A stretch of DNA of 12,548 nt from JBLHGU01 sp047615875 (GTDB lineage Bacteria; Pseudomonadota; Gammaproteobacteria; Arenicellales; CAJQKF01). The stretch lies in assembly GCA_047615875.1 (NCBI GenBank), contig JBLHGU010000142.1:1-12548 (forward strand), given 5' to 3'. The notes below the pieces were generated by a model, which did not search any database, was not told where the DNA came from, and worked only from the letters and a program-made list of their open reading frames with translations. Positions 7,801-12,548 of this stretch are shown piece by piece (position 1 is the first letter of the stretch; every line of letters begins with the position of its first letter). Both the position numbers and the translations under genes were made by a program.

Positions 7801-8448
7801 ATGTTTCACCGAAAACTATTCGCCGGCACCATCATGGTAATTGCTCTGTGCTTAACTGGCACAGGAGCCGTTGCACAATCAAACATCAACGCTGAAGTTG
7901 TGTTTTGGCAGTCGATTTCCACCGGCACTTCCTGTCCTGAGTATCAAGCCTATGTTGGTGCATTTCCTAATGGATTATTTGCCGAGTTGGCGAAGACAAG
8001 AATTGCTCAATATTGTACAAAATTGAGCCCAACATCACCCACCGCATCACAATCAGGCCCACCACCAGCCGCTCCGACACAACCGTCTGTCAGTGAAACA
8101 CCAGAACAGGCAACCGGGAAGTCTATTTCTGCTGTTCAAATGGAGTTCTTAGGTAGATTCGCTGGCCCCCTATCTATGGAAATGACAGTTACCGGCCTAT
8201 CGCAAACGGAAATTACCGGAAAAATAAGCGTATTTCATGATAGTGGAGAATCATGGGAATGTTTTGGAACGACATTTAAAGGTGCGGGATCGAATTTTTT
8301 GTACGATGTAAAGTTAGCTGGTGATTGTCACGGCGGTGGCACATTGGATCTTAGCGATGATACTCGAGCAACTGGAAAATTCAGTATTCGCCCTATAGCA
8401 ATGCCGCTTAAAAAGTCGAAATTTAAGCTTAAGTTATTTAAGAAATAA
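7801..8448 (+). CDS. Secreted protein with one FW-type repeat and a beta-rich cysteine domain
   Basis: A 215-residue exported protein of unknown function. Residues 1-25 form a Sec signal peptide (basic HRK, hydrophobic core, AVA before Q26). Residues 31-70 form one helical repeat, with VVFWQSI, then EYQAYVGAFPNG, then LFAELAKTRI. This closely follows the repeat (FW.SI...FEAY...FPNG.FA.LA..R) that I recall from proteobacterial caspase-like and Sel1-like secreted proteins. A proline/serine/threonine-rich linker covers about 75-106. A probably beta-stranded domain covers about 112-200 and the end is strongly basic (KKSKFKLKLFKK). The mature part has exactly four cysteines, C45 and C72 bracketing the repeat and C154 and C176 in the second domain, which suggests two periplasmic disulfides. 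A GGGG at 7791-7794 may serve as ribosome binding site. No peptidase domain is present. It stands alone between gluQ and an IS6 relic. Real coding is likely; any role is a guess. Confidence 0.8.
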   Translation: MFHRKLFAGTIMVIALCLTGTGAVAQSNINAEVVFWQSISTGTSCPEYQAYVGAFPNGLFAELAKTRIAQYCTKLSPTSPTASQSGPPPAAPTQPSVSETPEQATGKSISAVQMEFLGRFAGPLSMEMTVTGLSQTEITGKISVFHDSGESWECFGTTFKGAGSNFLYDVKLAGDCHGGGTLDLSDDTRATGKFSIRPIAMPLKKSKFKLKLFKK

Positions 8449-8449
8449 C
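8433..8449 (+). terminator. Weak AT-only hairpin at the stop codon
   Basis: GTTATTT and AAATAAC form a perfect 7-base stem with a 3-base loop, overlapping the stop codon of the secreted-protein gene and followed by CTTT. A stem without G/C pairs except one is unlikely to terminate well. A second weak possibility, GTCGCTG (8457-8463) with CAGCGAC (8497-8503) followed by T-rich sequence, lies just downstream. Confidence 0.2.
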
Positions 8450-8601
8450 CTTTAACGTCGCTGAGATTGAGGAAATTGATACGAAGATTAGAGCGGCAGC
8501 GACTATTTGATTTTGTTTCATTATGAATCGATTGGCTTGAGTTCTAGCTATGCATCTATCAAACAATCGGCATTTCCAAGTTGAAAAGAACTTCTTGTTA
8601 A
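8449..8601. other. Intergenic sequence with no gene seen
   Basis: Between the secreted-protein gene and the transposase relic. Apart from the widely spaced 7-base inverted repeat 8457-8463/8497-8503 and a small AAGAA-C-TTCTT palindrome at 8586-8596, I see no gene, RNA or clear IS terminal repeat. It may contain the worn left end of the IS6-type element. Confidence 0.5.
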
Positions 8602-8871
8602 AATGAACTGAGGAATACTTACAAACGACACCGATTTTCGCCCGACACTATCAGTGTACTACTGCTTCACCTTTAGCCACTAAGATACTGAGGATCGCGA
8701 CATTACAATCAGCCGCTAAGCGATCCACCTACGGGCCATCAAGTTCGGAGTTCAATACGCTGAAGCATAAGCACGGGAGTTATGGCGATACCTTCTATAT
8801 CGATGAAGTTCTCACGGTCAAAGTAAGGTTGCTGCCGATGTGCGCAAGGTCTAGAGTTCTGTGTGGATCAG
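8602..8871 (+). pseudogene. Decayed IS6-family transposase, N-terminal remnant
   Basis: No open frame survives, but joining frames gives an ordered match to an IS6-type transposase. From 8623: KRHRFSPDTIS. After a frame change and a gap, from 8657: YYCFTFSH, stop, DTEDRDITISR, stop, AIHLRAIKFGVQYAEA. After another frame change, from 8760: LKHKHGSYGDTFYIDEVL. Finally VDQ at 8863-8871. These correspond to the family's HRFPPEIIS, YYRFTLSHRDIEDLL, the helix ending WC.KFG..YA, the first catalytic Asp in GDTFYIDEV, and AVDQDG. The usual WC before the KFG segment is lost, consistent with a 6-base in-frame deletion. At least two in-frame stops and two frameshifts show it is dead. The rest of the DDE core and both terminal repeats are missing or unrecognisable. 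The match is from memory of the family, yet the order and spacing make chance unlikely. Confidence 0.78.
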
Positions 8872-8929
8872 TGCAGTATGCTTATGCAGAACTAACCTAA
8901 TTTGCAGATGAATAGTTACCCAAATTCTC

Positions 8930-9754
8930 CTACTTTGCCTTCGCGACCCGGTGTCTGGCCCAGGCGGAGACAAATTCGGAAATAACCACCAGCGCCACAA
9001 TAGACAATAAAATTGCCGCAGTGCGTTCAGTTTCTATTTGCATGATATTACGCTTTAAATACCAGCCCATTCCACCCGCGCCAACAAAACCAACCACGGT
9101 GGCTGCCCGAAAGGCAACATCCCAGGTGTAGATCGCTATACCGGTCAAGGCAACCCGCACTTGCGGGAACACTCCGAATACAAATACCTGTAGATGGCTA
9201 CCACCCATCGCACGAATGGCTTCAACTTCACCCATGTCGATAGACTCAATTTCTTCGGCGAACAACTTGCTGGCAAAACCGATAGAAAACATGACGAGCG
9301 CCAACACACCCGATAACAAACCAAAACCCAGAATCGTGACAAACAAAATTGCCCAGATCATTTCATGGACCGATCGACAACCCATTGCGACCAGGCGTGC
9401 CAGCGGATAAATATACTTTCTAGAAGGGCTGACGTTGTAGGCTGCAAACCAGCCAAGAATAATTGCGAACAGTAATCCGAACAACGACCCAAGGTAAGCC
9501 ATTTGGATAGTTTCGATAATTGCATCGAGATAGCCAGCATCAATAATATAATCAATATCTGGTGGATAATATCGATTCGCGAGCACATCCCCAAGGCGCC
9601 CGAACATACCCAGAACTCTCTCCAGGGGAATATTCAGGTAATGCACGGAGTAACTTACAAACAGCAATAGGCCAAGCAATATGCCATATTTAATAAGCGA
9701 CCCTGGATATTTAAATCGGCTCCATTTTCGCGGTGAATGTTCAGACGGACTCAT
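8930..9754 (-). CDS. phnE2: Phosphonate-type ABC transporter permease, second copy (PhnE2)
   Basis: An inner-membrane permease that should form the translocation channel together with the adjacent permease. The 274 residues carry several hydrophobic segments (about 20-40, 78-105, 133-158, 190-210, 243-263). The cytoplasmic EAA loop that docks on the ATPase is at EAIRAMGGS (178-186), followed by FPQV. The block RAATVVGFVGAGGMGW at 216-231 is characteristic of PhnE proteins. It is the last gene of the operon, beginning 30 bases after phnE1 with a modest GAG-type ribosome binding site. It shares the EAA loop and the VGAGG block with PhnE1 but differs widely elsewhere, so the pair is an old duplication assembling as a heterodimer (inference). 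No convincing terminator follows; the decayed transposase lies just downstream. Confidence 0.93.
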   Translation of the reverse strand: MSPSEHSPRKWSRFKYPGSLIKYGILLGLLLFVSYSVHYLNIPLERVLGMFGRLGDVLANRYYPPDIDYIIDAGYLDAIIETIQMAYLGSLFGLLFAIILGWFAAYNVSPSRKYIYPLARLVAMGCRSVHEMIWAILFVTILGFGLLSGVLALVMFSIGFASKLFAEEIESIDMGEVEAIRAMGGSHLQVFVFGVFPQVRVALTGIAIYTWDVAFRAATVVGFVGAGGMGWYLKRNIMQIETERTAAILLSIVALVVISEFVSAWARHRVAKAK

Positions 9755-9784
9755 TGTTTATCTCTGCGCATCGTAGGATAACTG

Positions 9785-10603
9785 CTAAATCATTGCCTTG
9801 CGCGCATAGTGAGAGGTAACTTCACCGATGATGATCAAGCACAGAATAGCTAGAATAACTGTGGTAACACCTGGATAATTGAAGGTATTCATTTGGCGAA
9901 AAAATACCAATCCAAGCCCACCTGCACCAACCAAACCTAATATCGACGAACGGCGAATATTGATTTCCCACTCGAAAATCACAATGCCAAGAATCACAGG
10001 CATTACCTGTGGCAATATTGCGTAAAGCATGACCTGTAGATTGCTGCCACCCATTGCTCGAATGGCTTCAACAGGTTTGTTATCAATATTTTCGATGGCC
10101 TCGGCCGACATTTTCGCAATAAATCCCACTGAACGAGCGGCAATAGCCAGAATGCCGGCAAACGCACCCAGCCCAACGGCGGAAACAAAGATTAACGCCC
10201 AGACAATTTCATGGATGGAACGACTTAATGTCATCGCTACTCGCGCCACTGGATAAGTCAGTGGCTTGTATGGGGTTACATTCAAGGCGCCAAACCAGAT
10301 TGCCGGGATACATATGACCAACCCAAGCAATGTGCCTATACAGGCAATCATGAAGGTCTCGATGGTCGGCCCCAAAAGACTTGGGATTAATGCAAAATCA
10401 ATCCCAACAAAATGATAAATAGATTTACCGACTTCAGCCCAGGAACCAATACGTTCCCAATCGGTGTCGTCGATAACGGTTGCCTGTACGCTCCATAGCA
10501 CCAGGCCAATCAACAGGCAATAAAAACTAAACTGCAGCCTCTGCTTTTTGCGTCGCAGCTTGATAATGTCTTCTAAAGTTAATGGAATGCTTGCTTCTGA
10601 CAT
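9785..10603 (-). CDS. phnE1: Phosphonate-type ABC transporter permease, first copy (PhnE1)
   Basis: An inner-membrane permease of 272 residues, third gene of the operon. After a polar, lysine/arginine-rich N-terminus (QRLRRKK-like region at 16-22), hydrophobic segments lie at about 25-43, 78-106, 132-156, 195-212 and 247-263. The EAA loop that contacts the ATPase is EAIRAMGGS at 179-187, with LPQV at 197-200. NIRRSSILGLVGAGGLG at 215-231 is the PhnE hallmark. It starts 15 bases after the phnC stop, with GGGG as a weak ribosome binding site 8 bases before the ATG, so it is surely co-transcribed with phnC. It would pair with PhnE2 to form the channel for the solute delivered by PhnD. Confidence 0.94.
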   Translation of the reverse strand: MSEASIPLTLEDIIKLRRKKQRLQFSFYCLLIGLVLWSVQATVIDDTDWERIGSWAEVGKSIYHFVGIDFALIPSLLGPTIETFMIACIGTLLGLVICIPAIWFGALNVTPYKPLTYPVARVAMTLSRSIHEIVWALIFVSAVGLGAFAGILAIAARSVGFIAKMSAEAIENIDNKPVEAIRAMGGSNLQVMLYAILPQVMPVILGIVIFEWEINIRRSSILGLVGAGGLGLVFFRQMNTFNYPGVTTVILAILCLIIIGEVTSHYARKAMI

Positions 10604-10618
10604 ATTTAGAACCCCGGT

Positions 10619-11371
10619 TTACAACACTTCCATTGCGTAAATTTCTTCCAGACTACCTTGATCGAGTGATGTGGTTGGGCCATCAAACATTTTGTTGCCA
10701 TCTTGCAGTCCAATTATTTTGTTACAGAATTCCTTTGCCAATTGAACATCATGAATATTACACAAAACTGGCACCTTGAGTTCGGTTGCCATAGTACGTA
10801 TCAGTCCCATCACTTCGCGGGAAATTTTTGGATCAAGAGCCGAGGTGGGTTCGTCGAGTAAAAGTAAATTGGGCTGTTGCATGAGCGCGCGGGCAATACC
10901 AACGCGTTGACGTTGACCACCAGATAATTGATCGGCTCTTTTATCGATATGATCCTGTAAGCCAACACGCTCCAATAGTTCAAGTGCGCTTTGAATATCT
11001 TCATTGGTGAAGACTCTAAAGATACTTCGTAATGCCCCGACATATCCGAGTCGCCCCGAGAGTACGTTATCCATAACCGACATACGATTAATTAGATTGA
11101 ATTCCTGAAAAATCATACCGATATGACGCCGTCTCCGTCGCAAAGCTCTGGCATTTAGGGCAAGCATATCGGTACCGTCAAGTTTAATACTCCCCGAAGT
11201 CGGCTCAATCAGGCGGTTAATACATCTGATCAGGGTTGATTTACCAGCACCACTAGGACCGATAATCGCAAAGAAATCATCCGCTTCAACTTGAAAACTG
11301 ATGCCTTTTAAAATTTCAGGTCCACTCGAACTATATTTCGCTCGTAGCTGGTCAACTTCAAGAATGGCCAT
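10619..11371 (-). CDS. phnC: Phosphonate-type ABC transporter ATPase PhnC
   Basis: The cytoplasmic ATP-hydrolysing subunit that powers import. All ABC motifs are present in the 250 residues: Walker A GPSGAGKST at 38-46, Q-loop Q89 in IFQEFNL, signature LSGGQ at 149-153, Walker B LLLLDEP at 169-175 with catalytic E174, D-loop SALD at 177-180, and switch H207 in NIHDV. The stretch LGYVGALRSIFRVFTNED near 108-125 is a PhnC-type insert between the Q-loop and the signature. The gene starts 132 bases after phnD, while the rest of the operon is tightly packed. That gap holds the hairpin at 11439-11474 and a CGCTAA/TTAGCG inverted repeat (11373-11378/11402-11407) whose stem ends close to the phnC start, so expression may be lower than that of phnD. 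The ribosome binding site is weak (GAGAG about 9 bases upstream). Confidence 0.96.
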   Translation of the reverse strand: MAILEVDQLRAKYSSSGPEILKGISFQVEADDFFAIIGPSGAGKSTLIRCINRLIEPTSGSIKLDGTDMLALNARALRRRRRHIGMIFQEFNLINRMSVMDNVLSGRLGYVGALRSIFRVFTNEDIQSALELLERVGLQDHIDKRADQLSGGQRQRVGIARALMQQPNLLLLDEPTSALDPKISREVMGLIRTMATELKVPVLCNIHDVQLAKEFCNKIIGLQDGNKMFDGPTTSLDQGSLEEIYAMEVL

Positions 11372-11372
11372 T

Positions 11373-11407
11373 CGCTAATGCTCTCAAGTGAATTCTCTGG
11401 GTTAGCG
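11373..11407 (-). repeat. Inverted repeat in the phnC leader
   Basis: CGCTAA (11373-11378) and TTAGCG (11402-11407) form a 6-base stem around a 23-base loop. In the phnC mRNA the stem would end 1 base before the start codon and enclose the weak GAGAG ribosome binding site in its loop. A short stem, so only a tentative regulatory structure. Confidence 0.25.
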
Positions 11408-11438
11408 TAAATGAGAACTGATTATTATCTCACCGACC

Positions 11439-11474
11439 ACTGTGTTACTGGGGAGTTACTACCAGTAACACAGT
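11439..11474 (-). promoter_or_regulatory. Strong intercistronic hairpin between phnD and phnC
   Basis: A perfect 13-base inverted repeat (arms 11439-11451 and 11462-11474, ACTGTGTTACTGG and its complement) with a 10-base loop, starting 30 bases downstream of the phnD stop. In the transcribed (minus) direction it lacks a following U-run, so it is not a classical terminator for phnD. A transcript from the plus strand would have only four U after it. Known binding-protein operons often carry such hairpins to protect the upstream message and thin out the downstream one. A nested hairpin, GTTACT-ACC-AGTAAC at 11455-11469, shares one arm and excludes the large one, so two states are possible. Confidence 0.65.
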
Positions 11475-11503
11475 TTTATACAAGTAACTTAATTCAACAT
11501 CTA

Positions 11504-12463
11504 CTAGTTAGCCGCCTTTTTCGCATCCTTGGCTTTTTTCAGGTCTCGAATAACGTCATAGTCTTCCGAAACCATAGCCACGAAGGTATTTGACTTAACA
11601 TTCTCCAGGAATGCCTGGGCCTTGGGATCATCTTTAAGACCGAGGAATGTATTACGGATATTGGTTTTAATATCTTCACATAGCGGGCTTCGGTAAACAA
11701 ATGGATCCTGCGGAATGGGCGGTGAAGACCAGATAATATTGTAATCCTCAAGTTTTACTTCACCTTTGCTAACAACATTATCAAATCGGTGTGAGGCAAC
11801 AAATGCTGCATCTACTTTACCTTGATGCACGGCCACGGTAGAAAGTTCGTGGGAGCCGGTATACACAGCGCGCTTGAAATAATCGTCAATGTCCATGCCA
11901 ATCACTTTGGCGAAAACCACTCGCGGAACCAGGTTGCCCGAGGTACTACCGGGATCAGTTAATCCGATCAACGTACCCTTTAAATCTTCGATGGTCTTTA
12001 ATCCGGAGCCTTTCTTTGATACCAGCACACCTCTATAACCTGGGCCCTCTTCCTGTAGATAGCCTGGCTTCTTTGCATAGGTTGCAAACACTTCGATGTC
12101 GGCGTCCTTGCTGTTTGCGATGACATAAGAATAGGGTCCAAGTACCGCCACATCAACGAATTTACTGAGCAAACCTTCAACCACAGAAGCATAAGAGGTT
12201 GGCATAAAGAATTCTATTTTCTTTCCCGTAAGTTCTTCCATACGATCGGTGATCGGCTTGTAGAGTTGCAACTCCGCGACGGTTTCTTCAGTCGGGATAA
12301 TGGCAAACGTCAGACTATCCGGGTTTTCACATTCAGCCGCGATCGCATTGCTGCTAGCAGCCATACCAAGCCCAAACGACAATGCTATCGCAGCGACGCC
12401 GCTCGACATATGCCGACCGACTGCCAAAGCTGGCAAGCGTAGTTTCAAGGTAATATTTTGCAT
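11504..12463 (-). CDS. phnD: Phosphonate-type ABC transporter periplasmic binding protein PhnD
   Basis: A periplasmic solute receptor delivering a phosphonate-like ligand to PhnE1/E2. I place the start at the ATG 12461-12463 and not at the one five codons upstream, because AGGAGA sits 6 bases before it; the protein is then 319 residues. It has a long signal peptide (basic residues up to R17, hydrophobic about 20-37, cleavage likely after AIA at 40-42). The mature part shows IPTEETVAE at 56-64, VLGPYSY at 107-113, the oxyanion-binding loop DPGSTSGNLVP at 170-180, GSHELSTVAVHQGKVDAA at 203-220 and a lysine-rich C-terminus. The STSG loop is what binds the phosphonate oxygens in PhnD. The family also includes receptors for phosphite, hypophosphite and other oxyanion or organophosphorus solutes. 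With no catabolic gene nearby the ligand remains open. Confidence 0.94.
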   Translation of the reverse strand: MQNITLKLRLPALAVGRHMSSGVAAIALSFGLGMAASSNAIAAECENPDSLTFAIIPTEETVAELQLYKPITDRMEELTGKKIEFFMPTSYASVVEGLLSKFVDVAVLGPYSYVIANSKDADIEVFATYAKKPGYLQEEGPGYRGVLVSKKGSGLKTIEDLKGTLIGLTDPGSTSGNLVPRVVFAKVIGMDIDDYFKRAVYTGSHELSTVAVHQGKVDAAFVASHRFDNVVSKGEVKLEDYNIIWSSPPIPQDPFVYRSPLCEDIKTNIRNTFLGLKDDPKAQAFLENVKSNTFVAMVSEDYDVIRDLKKAKDAKKAAN

Positions 12464-12469
12464 ATTTAC

Positions 12470-12475
12470 TCTCCT
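12470..12475 (-). promoter_or_regulatory. Ribosome binding site deciding the phnD start
   Basis: AGGAGA on the minus strand lies 6 bases before the ATG at 12461-12463. The upstream in-frame ATG at 12476-12478 overlaps the edge of this site and has no site of its own, so the inner ATG is the likely start. Confidence 0.75.
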
Positions 12476-12548
12476 CATGGTTACTATCGTTTATCTGATT
12501 TCCGGCGCAAGGCCGACCTTATGCTGGTTAACTACTTCCTCAAATCGT

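Noticed and set aside
8856..8892. GTTCTG...CAGAAC inverted repeat downstream of phnE2, considered as a terminator
   Set aside because: The stem is only 6 bases around a 25-base loop and no T-run follows in the operon direction; it also falls at the end of the transposase relic.
12486..12548. Search for a Pho box or riboswitch upstream of phnD
   Set aside because: Only about 80 bases upstream are available; no paired CTGTCAT-like repeats and only a 4-base CGGC/GCCG stem were seen, so nothing can be supported.
1..12548. CRISPR array, tRNA or rRNA genes, toxin-antitoxin pair or phage-defence genes
   Set aside because: No regularly spaced repeats, no cloverleaf or rRNA-like sequence and no defence-type domains were recognised in any frame I read.

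Overview
The window looks like chromosomal DNA of a gammaproteobacterium, possibly a marine or aquatic one. This is inferred from the gene types: a TtcA with the usual cysteine set, a GluQ of the YadB type, a large AsmA-family protein and an M18 aminopeptidase. No rRNA or tRNA gene is present to fix the taxonomy. Coding density is high except in a roughly 1.8 kb stretch (about 7.1-8.9 kb) that holds one recognisable secreted-protein gene, a doubtful small ORF and a decayed transposase.

Left part (1-7108), housekeeping. An acyl-CoA dehydrogenase of the ACAD10/11 type (minus strand, cut by the window edge) lies downstream of a 969-residue AsmA-family protein (minus). Divergent from asmA runs a two-gene unit, ttcA (tRNA 2-thiocytidine synthesis) and an M18 aminopeptidase (apeB-like), joined by an ATGA stop/start overlap. 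gluQ (glutamyl-queuosine tRNA(Asp) synthetase) converges on the aminopeptidase, and their 3' ends overlap by 36 bases. The 66-base asmA/ttcA divergent region carries a palindrome very close to a LacI-family operator. The asmA coding strand contains a run of nine G.

Middle part (7109-8929), accessory and gene-poor. It has an AT-rich region with a promoter candidate for gluQ, short repeats and a weak 71-residue ORF. Next comes a gene for a small secreted protein with one repeat of a type I recall from caspase-like and Sel1-like secreted proteins, four mature cysteines, a proline-rich linker and a basic tail. Between it and the transporter operon lies a degraded, frameshifted N-terminal piece of an IS6-family transposase, absent from any intact-ORF list and readable only by joining frames. 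The stretch reads like an old insertion or rearrangement site.

Right part (8930-12463), transport. A minus-strand operon runs phnD - phnC - phnE1 - phnE2, a complete phosphonate/phosphite-type ABC importer: a periplasmic binding protein, an ATPase and two different permeases. phnD starts five codons downstream of the first ATG, because a near-perfect ribosome binding site sits in front of the inner ATG. A 13-bp perfect hairpin lies between phnD and phnC. It has a nested, mutually exclusive smaller hairpin and probably sets the ratio of binding protein to membrane components. No phosphonate-degrading gene is in view, so the true substrate is not settled by the context.

I did not find a clearly new multi-gene system. 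The best leads are the phnD-phnC alternative hairpin, the orphan secreted repeat protein beside the IS6 relic, and the operator-like palindrome in front of ttcA.
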